Assembly: GCA_021737945.1 (NCBI GenBank)
Contig: JAIPCX010000020.1
Span: 1-52,909 of the forward strand
DNA length: 52,909 nucleotides
Source: Polynucleobacter sp.
GTDB lineage: Bacteria; Pseudomonadota; Gammaproteobacteria; Burkholderiales; Burkholderiaceae_D
Reading direction: 5' to 3'
Position 1 is the stretch's first letter, and every line of letters starts with the position of its first letter. Below are positions 21,656-29,534 of the stretch, piece by piece. The notes under the pieces are model-generated. The model was not told where the DNA came from, did no database searches, and saw nothing but the letters and a program-made list of their open reading frames with translations. The position numbers and the translations under genes are program-made.

Positions 21656-23275
21656 ATGCATTCCAAGATACTTATCCTCGATTTTGGCTCGCAAGTCACT
21701 CAGCTGATTGCACGTCGTGTCCGTGATTCGGGCGTGTTTTCTGAAGTTCATCCTTACGATGTGAGTGATGAGTTCATTCGCAACTCAGGTGCAGCGGGCA
21801 TTATTCTTTCGGGTGGTCCTTCATCGGTAACAGAAGGCGATACGCCTCGTGCCCCACAAGCCGTGTTTGAATTGAGTGTGCCTGTGCTCGGTATTTGCTA
21901 CGGCATGCAAACTATGGCAGCGCAGTTAGGCGGCAAAGTTGAAAACGGAGCGGTGCGCGAATTTGGTTATGCCGAAGTCCGAGCGCGTGGTCATACCGCG
22001 CTGTTAAAAGACATTAACGATTTTGTGACGCCTGAAGGTCACGGCATGCTCAAAGTGTGGATGAGTCATGGCGATAAAGTCATCGACCTGCCACCTGGTT
22101 TTAAATTGATGGCATCCACCGACAGTTGTCCGATTGCGGGCATGGCGGACGAAGCACGCCATATGTACGCCGTGCAGTTTCATCCGGAGGTAACGCACAC
22201 CGTGCAAGGCGCAGCCATTCTCGGACGCTTTGTGCATGAAATTTGTGGCTGCAAATCCGATTGGAACATGCCGGATTATGTGAGCGAAGCAATTGAATCC
22301 ATACGCCAACAAGTCGGTACTGATGAAGTTATTCTGGGTTTATCGGGCGGCGTTGATAGTAGCGTTGCGGCGGCATTAATCCATCGCGCCATTGGTGATC
22401 AACTCACCTGTGTATTTGTTGATCATGGTTTGTTACGTCTGAATGAAGGTCAGATGGTGATGGACATGTTTGCAAAAAATTTAGGTGTGAAAGTGATTCA
22501 TGTCGATGCGACTGACCAATTCATGGGTCATCTCGCAGGCGTATCTGATCCCGAAGCCAAACGAAAAATTATTGGCCGTGAATTTGTTGAAGTCTTTCAA
22601 GTAGAAGCAGGCAAACGTAAAAACGCTAAGTGGCTTGCGCAAGGCACTATTTATCCCGATGTGATCGAAAGCGCCGGTAAAGGTAAGAAGGGCGCGCACA
22701 CGATTAAGAGCCATCACAACGTGGGTGGTTTACCAGAAACCTTAAATTTAAAATTACTCGAGCCATTACGCGATTTGTTTAAAGACGAAGTACGAAAGCT
22801 AGGTTTAGCACTCGGCCTTCCGCATGACATGGTGTATCGCCACCCATTTCCAGGGCCAGGTTTAGGCGTGCGCATATTGGGTGAAGTTAAAAAAGAGTTT
22901 GCCGATTTACTGCGTCGTGCCGATGCAATTTTTATTGAAGAGCTACGCAACACAGCCATACCTTTGCCACAAGAATTGGCGAGTGGTGAGCCAGTAGGGC
23001 ATTTTCACAAAAATTGGTATGAAGCCACCAGTCAGGCCTTTGCAGTTTTTCTGCCAGTGAAATCAGTGGGTGTGATGGGTGATGGCCGTACCTATGAATA
23101 TGTCGTTGCATTGCGTGCAGTGCAAACACAAGATTTTATGACTGCACATTGGGCTCATCTGCCGCATGAATTGCTAGGTCGTGTATCCAATCGCATCATC
23201 AATGAAGTGCGAGGAATAAACCGAGTGGTATATGACATCAGCGGAAAACCACCGGCGACGATAGAGTGGGAATAA
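21656..23275 (+). CDS. guaA: GMP synthase (glutamine-hydrolysing)
   Basis: GuaA aminates XMP to GMP using glutamine and ATP. The 539-residue protein has an N-terminal class I glutamine amidotransferase domain with the nucleophile in GICYGMQ and the HPEVTHT histidine-glutamate motif. The ATP pyrophosphatase domain follows with the P-loop LSGGVDSSV near residue 227. The C-terminal dimerisation domain ends in KPPATIEWE, the usual terminus. It follows guaB as in many bacteria. Confidence 0.97.
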   Translation: MHSKILILDFGSQVTQLIARRVRDSGVFSEVHPYDVSDEFIRNSGAAGIILSGGPSSVTEGDTPRAPQAVFELSVPVLGICYGMQTMAAQLGGKVENGAVREFGYAEVRARGHTALLKDINDFVTPEGHGMLKVWMSHGDKVIDLPPGFKLMASTDSCPIAGMADEARHMYAVQFHPEVTHTVQGAAILGRFVHEICGCKSDWNMPDYVSEAIESIRQQVGTDEVILGLSGGVDSSVAAALIHRAIGDQLTCVFVDHGLLRLNEGQMVMDMFAKNLGVKVIHVDATDQFMGHLAGVSDPEAKRKIIGREFVEVFQVEAGKRKNAKWLAQGTIYPDVIESAGKGKKGAHTIKSHHNVGGLPETLNLKLLEPLRDLFKDEVRKLGLALGLPHDMVYRHPFPGPGLGVRILGEVKKEFADLLRRADAIFIEELRNTAIPLPQELASGEPVGHFHKNWYEATSQAFAVFLPVKSVGVMGDGRTYEYVVALRAVQTQDFMTAHWAHLPHELLGRVSNRIINEVRGINRVVYDISGKPPATIEWE

Positions 23276-23370
23276 GAAGGATTTTAAACGGTTACATTCG
23301 GTGGCATTCAACATCAGAGTTATTTAAATTTGTTTAAAATAATGAAGAATTGACTTGATCAAGGGTACCT

Positions 23371-24111
23371 ATGAAAAATTACTTCTTATTTCTTCTTCTT
23401 GTTCCTGGTTTTATCTACGCACAAAATAGTGTTCATAGATTTGAAATTGAAGGGGGGATTATTGCCACTAAAAATATGGAGATTCATGGCTTTAATCAAT
23501 CAAATGCGACTGAAGGTTGGTCAAAGTCAGCTCCCACCGTAAGGTTGGAATATTGGCGGATACAAGAAAACGACTGGAACTATGGTTTGGTCTATCTACC
23601 TCTCGCCATAGATTACAAGGATACGATTAAGAAAGATTTAAACGCCAAAGGCCAGGTGTTTTATTCGGGAGACTCAGCTACTTTAGATTATCAATTTCCC
23701 ACCCTAAGATTCAGTGCCAACAAGCCAATTTATCAAGGTGACGATGGGAGCTATATCAGGGCGGGTGGTTCTGGGGTCGTCCGTTATGCGAAAGTCGTGT
23801 TGAAAGGTGCTGGCCAATCCTTTTCTGATACTAATCTCATATTAATTCCGTTGATTAATTTAGAAGCGAAAAAGCCGTTGGGAAAAGGCTACAGCCTATT
23901 TACACGGTCAGATTTTTTGCCAGGTATCGATGGGAATATTTTTTTAGATGGCTTGTATGACGTATTTTTTGGAGTTAGAAAAAAGCTTAATAGCGGTAAT
24001 GATTTTGACGTTGGTTTTCGATTATTTTTTGGTGGCTATGATCCAAAAAAGCAAGATGATTATGCAAACAAAATCTTTTTTAACTCACTAGTTGTTCGCT
24101 ATTCCTTCTGA
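23371..24111 (+). CDS. Predicted outer-membrane beta-barrel protein, function unknown
   Basis: The 246-residue product starts with a signal peptide (MKNYFLFLLLVPGFIYA, cut near residue 17). It continues as alternating amphipathic strands rich in Gly, Tyr, Phe and Asp, ending in a C-terminal phenylalanine (VVRYSF), which is the BAM recognition type. I do not recognise a named family. It is more AT-rich than guaA and stands alone between guaA and the SugE gene, so it is likely a lineage-specific surface protein. A ligand cannot be inferred. Confidence 0.65.
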   Translation: MKNYFLFLLLVPGFIYAQNSVHRFEIEGGIIATKNMEIHGFNQSNATEGWSKSAPTVRLEYWRIQENDWNYGLVYLPLAIDYKDTIKKDLNAKGQVFYSGDSATLDYQFPTLRFSANKPIYQGDDGSYIRAGGSGVVRYAKVVLKGAGQSFSDTNLILIPLINLEAKKPLGKGYSLFTRSDFLPGIDGNIFLDGLYDVFFGVRKKLNSGNDFDVGFRLFFGGYDPKKQDDYANKIFFNSLVVRYSF

Positions 24112-24159
24112 TAAAAATTGCGTCCTTGCGTTAAAAGTTGCGTGCTGATCTCATTTTTT

Positions 24160-24200
24160 TGCATCATTAACGAATTGCTAGGGATTCATTGAATGATGCA
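24160..24200. repeat. Inverted repeat upstream of the SugE gene
   Basis: Perfect 9-base arms TGCATCATT (24160-24168) and AATGATGCA (24192-24200) are separated by 23 bases and lie about 75 bases before the SMR-family gene. It may be an operator or an RNA hairpin. The ACGR-loop hairpins of the guanidine-II riboswitch were looked for and not seen. Confidence 0.45.
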
Positions 24201-24272
24201 TGACATCCATGAAAAACCACCCGCAACTTAGGGCTGTGAATGATTTTTTAAACAAATAATAGAAATCTGAGC

Positions 24273-24590
24273 ATGAGTTGGGTCTATCTATTTCTGGCTG
24301 GTCTTTTCGAAATTGGCTGGCCAGTCGGCATAAAAATTTCGCAGGCCTCTGAAACTCGCTGGCTTGGAATTGCAATCGCCTTGAGTTTTATGGCATTGAG
24401 CGGGTACTTCCTGTGGCTTGCTCAGCAAAATATACCCATTGGTACGGCTTACGCAATTTGGACCGGTATCGGTGGAGCTGGCACCTTCATTGTCGGCGTC
24501 ATGTTTTTCGGCGATGCGCTGTCTCTGATGCGCATACTCGGAGTTACGCTGATCATTCTCGGTGTTGCTGTCCTTAAGTTTTCAAGCTAG
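24273..24590 (+). CDS. sugE: SMR-family guanidinium exporter (SugE/Gdx type)
   Basis: This four-helix small multidrug resistance protein is probably a proton-coupled exporter of guanidinium working as an antiparallel dimer. The 105 residues start MSWVYLFLAGLFEIGW, with the essential Glu13 in helix 1. Helix 3 contains GTAYAIWTGIGGAGT, the Gdx-type pattern rather than EmrE-type, followed by GVMFFGDALSLMRILG. It stands alone, 161 bases after the barrel gene. The subtype call rests on these motifs and transport was not tested. Confidence 0.88.
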   Translation: MSWVYLFLAGLFEIGWPVGIKISQASETRWLGIAIALSFMALSGYFLWLAQQNIPIGTAYAIWTGIGGAGTFIVGVMFFGDALSLMRILGVTLIILGVAVLKFSS

Positions 24591-24813
24591 CGGATGATGG
24601 CACTGATGGCTCGACGCTATCAGCCCGAAATGTACATTTGCCGGTTTGATTAACAAACCGTATGGGTAAGATCAAGGAATGTGGCCTAGCATCGACCTAT
24701 GACAGATAAATCCAGTACTCGATTTTGATAATTTGTCTTCATACTAAAAAATGATTTTTATTCAAAAGATTCAACAGCTATATGATGAAATCATAAGCTC
24801 AATCAGGGCATAT

Positions 24814-25215
24814 TTACGCTGACGTAATAGAGCTTCTAATTTTATTTAACCTTGCTGAATCAACCGACAGTCTCACACCTAGTGATCCAGTTTCAGAGCG
24901 GACCGGTAATTTTTTAAGTCCGATTTCAATTGATTCAATTTCTATATATTTCGCGCATGCTTCAACTATGCGCGTCATGAGTCTTTCTTGTGTTTCGTAA
25001 TGGCCATCACGCGCTAAGCCATCGATTTCAAAAATTAAGGGTTCGTAATCAAAAACGCTCTCCATTCGATCGTTCGAAATTAAAACAAGCGTTGAGTCAA
25101 TCCACAGAGTTAGGTCGAGTAGATGATGTTTGGGTATGGCATCCCCAGGGCCATAGGTTCCAATGTCAGTTGATAACTCAAGATCTCTTAGCTCGATACT
25201 GGCAGTAGTTGTCAT
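24814..25215 (-). CDS. Dihydroneopterin aldolase-family protein (FolB-like)
   Basis: FolB-fold enzymes cleave or epimerise dihydroneopterin in folate synthesis. The 133-residue product has the fold's landmarks: a strand with IELRDLELSTDIGTYGPGD, the HYETQERLMTRIVE helix with the substrate-binding Glu, and the late KKLPVRSETGSLGVRL strand with the conserved Lys. The sequence is divergent from classical FolB, so a tetrahydropterin-related or non-folate role is possible. It is on the minus strand just downstream of the FAD oxidoreductase gene (about 50 bases), perhaps in one unit. Confidence 0.72.
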   Translation of the reverse strand: MTTTASIELRDLELSTDIGTYGPGDAIPKHHLLDLTLWIDSTLVLISNDRMESVFDYEPLIFEIDGLARDGHYETQERLMTRIVEACAKYIEIESIEIGLKKLPVRSETGSLGVRLSVDSARLNKIRSSITSA

Positions 25216-25265
25216 TGTCTAGTTTATTTTTTACGTAGGGTGATTTGGGGCCGTAATTTTTTACG

Positions 25266-26255
25266 CTACATTTTTTCAATCTGAATCGCGAGCTTATGAC
25301 CACTAAGCCATGCTCCCTCAACCCTGCCACCATTAAGCCAATCTCCACAAACACCTAATTTGAATTTGGGTAGCGAAATAAACTCAGGGCTTGGATTAAC
25401 AAATCCGCTAGCATAGCGCCAGCGGTGGAGTGAGATTTCAGCTTCGCTGCAATCCAAGCCTAACTTTTTAGCGCATGCTAGTAGCTGAGTAGATGCTTTT
25501 TCTGGAGTTAGTTCAATATTTTCTTGGCTCCATTTGGCGCTGGCATGAATCGTCCAAGACTCTTGACCATCGCGAAAGGGTTTAGATTGATTTCGGCATA
25601 TCCAACTAATCGTTTCGCCGTTCACAAAAGCAGCATCAAAGGGAAAGGTTGGTCTTGCAGAAAAGCGGGCCATCACAGTCCAACATCCATCCATGTGTAC
25701 TGAATTGCAGATTGCTTGGATTTCATTAGGCAACGCCTTCGTAAGTGCGGCAGCCTGGGGTGCTGGTAGTGCTAAAACTAAAAAATCAAATACAGAGTTC
25801 AAAAGGCCTGACTCTTTACTACTAAGCTGCCATTGATCATTTGTAGGTAGTAATTGATCAATCGTTTGATTAAGATGAAGCGTAAGAGAGCGGGCTAAAT
25901 ATTTTCCGATCATATTCATGCCGGGTATGGCAACATAGCGTGACTCATTGGAGCTCGACTCTCTCCATCGTCCTTCTTCAAATACGCCAATGTTAGGATT
26001 CCAGCGGTCGACAATGCCGTTCTCTATCCAAGAGTTGAGCTCATGATTGAAAAGTGGATCACGCGCTGTGAAATACTGGGCACCATGGTCTGCCGCCCAT
26101 CCCTCGCCCTGTCTTGTACTCATGCGCCCGCTGGGGCCACGACTTTTTTCAAAGACGTCCACCTCAAATCCCAATGCTTGAAGGTGAGTTGCGCAACTTA
26201 GGCCTGCAATTCCGGCGCCAATTACGGCGACTCTTTTTTTGACGGTGTTCTTCAT
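25266..26255 (-). CDS. Renalase-like FAD/NAD(P)-dependent oxidoreductase
   Basis: The 329-residue flavoprotein starts with the dinucleotide-binding KRVAVIGAGIAGLSCA and a VDVFEKSRGPSGRMSTR segment. WAADHGAQYFTARDP follows, and it ends with a GVCGDWLNGGRVEGAWLSG FAD-contact block. This pattern is that of bacterial renalase-like amine/NADH-isomer oxidases. An upstream TTG at 26285 would overlap the preceding antitoxin stop, so translation may be coupled. ATG 26255 is preferred because VAVIGAG then lies close to the N-terminus. The substrate is unknown. Confidence 0.82.
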   Translation of the reverse strand: MKNTVKKRVAVIGAGIAGLSCATHLQALGFEVDVFEKSRGPSGRMSTRQGEGWAADHGAQYFTARDPLFNHELNSWIENGIVDRWNPNIGVFEEGRWRESSSNESRYVAIPGMNMIGKYLARSLTLHLNQTIDQLLPTNDQWQLSSKESGLLNSVFDFLVLALPAPQAAALTKALPNEIQAICNSVHMDGCWTVMARFSARPTFPFDAAFVNGETISWICRNQSKPFRDGQESWTIHASAKWSQENIELTPEKASTQLLACAKKLGLDCSEAEISLHRWRYASGFVNPSPEFISLPKFKLGVCGDWLNGGRVEGAWLSGHKLAIQIEKM

Positions 26256-26281
26256 AGGCACGCAGCTTTCGAGCAGATATT

Positions 26282-26527
26282 TCAAAGTACGAGATGCCGA
26301 ATTCCGGCTTTCGGACGTTCTATCTCAAGTGCTTCCCCGCGGGGAGCGTTCAATAAGCAGTCCATCAGGGTGGGTGTTTGTCCGGTTAATTGTCGGTAAT
26401 CCTTGGCTGCTATTATTACAACGGCCTCTTCGCCTTGCCGAGTGACCAATTGCGGGCCTTCTTTCAGCGTTAACTCAACTAATTCGCTGAACCGACTCTT
26501 CGCTTCTTGTAGTTGCCAAGCATGCAT
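26282..26527 (-). CDS. Phd/YefM-family antitoxin without an adjacent toxin
   Basis: The 81-residue protein matches the Phd/YefM antitoxin fold: an N-terminal WQLQEAKSRFSELVELTLKEGPQLVTRQGEEAVVIIAAKDY DNA-binding part and a flexible C-terminal tail. Toxins of this type are normally encoded directly downstream, yet the next gene is the FAD oxidoreductase, which begins at or just after this stop. A GGGGGG ribosome site lies before the ATG. The tail is retained, so the protein may act as a stand-alone repressor or neutralise a toxin encoded elsewhere. Confidence 0.85.
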   Translation of the reverse strand: MHAWQLQEAKSRFSELVELTLKEGPQLVTRQGEEAVVIIAAKDYRQLTGQTPTLMDCLLNAPRGEALEIERPKAGIRHLVL

Positions 26528-26549
26528 GAAACCCCCCTATACCTACTCA

Positions 26550-26586
26550 GACTAGTCATAATTGGGGCTTGGCCTTTGCTTGTCAA
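26550..26586 (-). promoter_or_regulatory. Promoter with overlapping palindrome for the Phd-like gene
   Basis: Read on the minus strand, TTGACA (26586-26581) and AATTAT (26563-26558) are separated by 17 bases. The 8-base palindrome GACTAGTC (26550-26557) directly abuts the -10 element. This is the expected place for an autorepressor of the Phd type. The binding site itself is inferred. Confidence 0.55.
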
Positions 26587-26612
26587 GCAACCCAAATTGC
26601 CCCAGAAATTGC

Positions 26613-26640
26613 TGATGGTGATGAAAATGTATCGCCATCA
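26613..26640 (+). promoter_or_regulatory. Leader hairpin upstream of the Cys-rich mini-ORF and ycaO
   Basis: Ten-base arms TGATGGTGAT and ATCGCCATCA (one G-T pair) enclose an 8-base loop GAAAATGT. It ends 26 bases before the mini-ORF ATG and has no uridine run, so it is not a terminator. It may regulate translation or message stability. Confidence 0.4.
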
Positions 26641-26666
26641 TTCAAATGTGTTGAGAGGGTGGCGTG

Positions 26667-26762
26667 ATGGCTAAAAAAGTGGTTATTTCGACGCTTGATA
26701 TGATGTGTGACTGTGTTGTGGCGAATCTTTGCGATCGCCGTTGTTTTGAAGGTCATTTTTAA
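26667..26762 (+). CDS. 31-residue cysteine-rich ORF directly before ycaO
   Basis: This short ORF begins at ATG 26667 with a GAGG ribosome site 8 bases upstream and ends with TAA only 9 bases before the OsmC-YcaO start. The peptide has four cysteines at positions 14, 16, 22 and 26 (CxC-x5-C-x3-C) and a histidine at 30, with a KK-containing N-terminus. It could be a substrate peptide for the YcaO enzyme, a metal-binding peptide, or a regulatory leader peptide that couples translation. No family is recognised. The signals support translation but not a function. Confidence 0.5.
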   Translation: MAKKVVISTLDMMCDCVVANLCDRRCFEGHF

Positions 26763-26771
26763 AAGTCTTCT

Positions 26772-28967
26772 ATGGAAATTAAAGTCAACTTTCTCGATAA
26801 GCTGCGCCTCGAAGCGAAGTTCGATGATTTTACGGTCATCGCAGATCAGCCGATACGCTATAAGGGCGATGGCTCAGCGCCGAGTCCATTCGATTATTTT
26901 CTCGTCTCGTCAGCGTTGTGCGCGGCCTACTTTGTAAAGTTGTACTGCGAGACGCGTAACATTTCGACTGAAAATATTCGCCTATCGCAAAACAATATTG
27001 TTGATCCTGAAAACCGTTATCAGCAAATTTTCAAAATTCAGGTTGAATTACCAACAGATATTCCGGAAGTCGATCGTCGAGGTATTTTGCGCTCGATTGA
27101 GCGTTGCACTGTAAAAAAAGTAGTGCAAGAGGGACCTGAGTTTGTGATTGAGGAAGTTGATAGCCTTGATGCTGATGCGCAGTCCTTACTCACGTTAACA
27201 CCTTCCTCAGACGTCAGCACGTTCATCGCGGGTAAAGATTTACCGTTAGAGCAAACCATCGCCAATATGTCGGGGCTATTGGCAAACTTGGGTATTAAGA
27301 TTGAAATCGCTTCATGGCGCAACATCATTCCGAATGTTTGGTCTTTGCATATACGTGATGCGCATTCACCCATGTGTTTTACCAATGGAAAAGGTGCGAC
27401 TAAAGAAAGCGCATTAGCATCAGCCCTAGGTGAATATATTGAGCGACTCAGTAATAACCATTTTTACGCGGGCGCTTATTGGGGCGAAGATATCGCCAAT
27501 TCTGACTTTGTGCATTACCCGAATGAGCGATGGTTCAAGATGGATTCCGATGATTCACTTCCTTCGGACATTCTCGATGAGTACTGCCTTGATATTTACA
27601 ATCCTGAAGGCGAGTTGCGCGGTTCACATCTCATCGACACTAACTCTGGCAATCGTGAGCGCGGTATCTGTTCGCTGCCGTATGTGCGGCAATCCGATGG
27701 CGAGACGGTTTATTTTCCATCGAACCTGATTGAAAACCTATACGCCAGCAATGGTATGAGTGCCGGTAATACCTTAGCTGAAGCGCAGGTGCAATGTCTG
27801 TCCGAAATTTTTGAGCGTGCAGTCAAGCGTGAAATCATAGAAGGTGAAATCGCTTTGCCTGATGTGCCGCTAAATGTACTGGCGAAATTCCCAGGCATCG
27901 TAGCGGGTATTCAAGGTTTAGAAGCGCAGGGATTTCCGGTGTTGGTGAAGGATGCGTCACTAGGTGGGAATTATCCTGTGATGTGCGTTACGTTAATGAA
28001 TCCGCGCACAGGCGGTGTCTTTGCATCTTTCGGCGCGCATCCTAGTTTTGAAGTCGCGCTGGAACGAAGCCTGACCGAGTTACTGCAAGGTCGTAGCTTT
28101 GAAGGCCTGAACGATTTACCTGGCCCAACCTTTGAAAGTAATGCAGTTACAGAGCCGAATAATTTTGTTGAACACTTCATCGATTCTAGTGGTGTGGTGT
28201 CGTGGCGTTTTTTCAGCGCTAAATCCAATTATGAATTCGTTGAGTGGGATTTTTCCGGCAAAGGTGAAAATTCCAATGCCGAAGAAGCTGCAAGCTTACT
28301 CCGCATACTTGAAGACTTGGGCAACGAGGTCTACACCGCAGTCTATGATCAATTAGGTGCTATCGCGTGCCGGATTTTAGTGCCCGGTTATTCAGAAGTT
28401 TATCCCGTCGAAGATTTAATTTGGGACAACACGAACAAGTCTCTATTGTTCCGCTCGGATATTCTGAATGTACATCGCTTAGACGATGCGAGCTTGAAGG
28501 CATTACTTGAGCGTTTAGATAACAACGAGCTTGATGAGTACTCGGATGTCGCTACCTTGATCGGTATTGAATTTGATGACAATACAGTGTGGGGTCAGTT
28601 AACGGTTCTCGAGTTAAAGCTGTTGATTCATCTCGCCCTTAATCAACTTGAAGAAGCGCATGAGTTGGTGGGAGCTTTCCTTCAGTACAACGACAACACG
28701 GTCGAGCGCGGATTGTTTTATCAAGCCTTGAATGTGGTCTTGGAAGTGACGCTAGCTGAGGATTTGGAACTGGCTGACTATGAGGTCAACTTCCGTCGCA
28801 TGTTTGGTGATGCTCGTATGGATGCAGCTATGGGTTCTGTTGAGGGCAGCGTTCGCTTTTTCGGATTGACTCCAACCAGTATGAAACTGGAGGGGCTGGA
28901 CAGGCACCATCGCCTGCTCGATAGTTACAAAAAAGTATACAAGGCGCGGGCTGGGGTGATGGAGTGA
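26772..28967 (+). CDS. ycaO: OsmC-YcaO fusion protein
   Basis: YcaO proteins activate amide carbonyls with ATP. E. coli YcaO is linked genetically to beta-methylthiolation of ribosomal protein S12, and other members build azolines or thioamides. The 731-residue protein has an N-terminal OsmC-type thiol peroxidase domain (about 1-135) with both redox cysteines, Cys50 and Cys112. A YcaO domain (about 170-570) carries the ATP-site motifs SALGEYIER at 217-225 and an E337...E345..ER349 pattern. The tail from about 585 is helical and TPR-like. A cysteine-rich mini-ORF lies 9 bases upstream and an antitoxin-like gene follows. The natural substrate is unknown. Confidence 0.9.
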   Translation: MEIKVNFLDKLRLEAKFDDFTVIADQPIRYKGDGSAPSPFDYFLVSSALCAAYFVKLYCETRNISTENIRLSQNNIVDPENRYQQIFKIQVELPTDIPEVDRRGILRSIERCTVKKVVQEGPEFVIEEVDSLDADAQSLLTLTPSSDVSTFIAGKDLPLEQTIANMSGLLANLGIKIEIASWRNIIPNVWSLHIRDAHSPMCFTNGKGATKESALASALGEYIERLSNNHFYAGAYWGEDIANSDFVHYPNERWFKMDSDDSLPSDILDEYCLDIYNPEGELRGSHLIDTNSGNRERGICSLPYVRQSDGETVYFPSNLIENLYASNGMSAGNTLAEAQVQCLSEIFERAVKREIIEGEIALPDVPLNVLAKFPGIVAGIQGLEAQGFPVLVKDASLGGNYPVMCVTLMNPRTGGVFASFGAHPSFEVALERSLTELLQGRSFEGLNDLPGPTFESNAVTEPNNFVEHFIDSSGVVSWRFFSAKSNYEFVEWDFSGKGENSNAEEAASLLRILEDLGNEVYTAVYDQLGAIACRILVPGYSEVYPVEDLIWDNTNKSLLFRSDILNVHRLDDASLKALLERLDNNELDEYSDVATLIGIEFDDNTVWGQLTVLELKLLIHLALNQLEEAHELVGAFLQYNDNTVERGLFYQALNVVLEVTLAEDLELADYEVNFRRMFGDARMDAAMGSVEGSVRFFGLTPTSMKLEGLDRHHRLLDSYKKVYKARAGVME

Positions 28968-29001
28968 TATGTTCTTAACTTAGGTCATTCATGGAGTCGT
29001 G

Positions 29002-29271
29002 ATGGCTAACGAAATAATTTTTACACTGAAGATAGAGCCGCAGTTGCTTGCAGATTTCATGGCTGAAGCTGATTTCATGAATAGGTCTGCTTCCCAAATC
29101 ATTAATGATTTTATGCGCGAATTTATCCAGATTCAGCGTGAAGCACATAGCTATGATGAGTTTTTAAAACAAAAGGTGGAAGCAAGCCGTGCGTCCATGC
29201 ATGCGGAAATAGGTCATTCTAATGAAGACGTTGAAGTCTTTTTCGCTAACCGGCGCGCTGAAAACAGGTAG
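29002..29271 (+). CDS. Ribbon-helix-helix antitoxin-like protein
   Basis: The 89-residue protein resembles the RelB/ParD-like antitoxins. It has an N-terminal strand FTLKIEPQLLADFMAEA, then the helix-turn-helix-like pair with SASQIINDFMREFI. The charged tail contains EFLKQKVEASRASMHAEIGHSNEDVE, characteristic of this group. The frame opens at GTG 28999, but ATG 29002 is better spaced from the GGAG at 28993. Normally a RelE/ParE toxin follows; here no toxin ORF is found downstream. It lies 34 bases after ycaO and may be co-transcribed with it. Confidence 0.7.
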   Translation: MANEIIFTLKIEPQLLADFMAEADFMNRSASQIINDFMREFIQIQREAHSYDEFLKQKVEASRASMHAEIGHSNEDVEVFFANRRAENR

Positions 29272-29295
29272 TCTGGATTCTTTGAAATTGTGAAA

Positions 29296-29493
29296 TTAAA
29301 AATAGCACCACAAACCAAAACAACGACCCATGGCTAACGCAATCAATAAATCCATGAGCAGGCCGAAGCCGATAATAGGCAATCCCACATATAGCAAACC
29401 CCATAACAGGGCCATGATGGTTAATCGTGGTTCCTCTAGTCGGTGTCCCATGACCGTTTGGTCGCGACGTTTAGCAAGTAGGCGTTGCAGCAT
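29296..29493 (-). CDS. Small single-pass membrane protein, uncertain
   Basis: The 65-residue reading frame encodes a basic N-terminus and a hydrophobic span (about residues 27-54, including LLYVGLPIIGFGLLMDLLI), ending GRCFGLWCYF. The composition looks protein-like, and the frame fills an otherwise empty gap between two plus-strand genes. No convincing ribosome site precedes either Met1 (29493) or Met15 (29451). It could be a real small membrane protein or chance, and no function can be proposed. Confidence 0.45.
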   Translation of the reverse strand: MLQRLLAKRRDQTVMGHRLEEPRLTIMALLWGLLYVGLPIIGFGLLMDLLIALAMGRCFGLWCYF

Positions 29494-29534
29494 GCTAGGC
29501 TCGGTAAATGTTGAACTTGCAGGATACTAGCTCA

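Noticed and set aside
24642-24660. CGGTTTG/CAAACCG hairpin after the SugE gene as terminator
   Set aside because: No uridine run follows. Its 7-base arm equals the start of the coxG palindrome arm, but the shared stretch is too short to call a repeat family.
26707-26937. 76-codon plus-strand ORF before and inside ycaO
   Set aside because: It runs in another frame through the cysteine-rich mini-ORF and the well-supported ycaO coding region.
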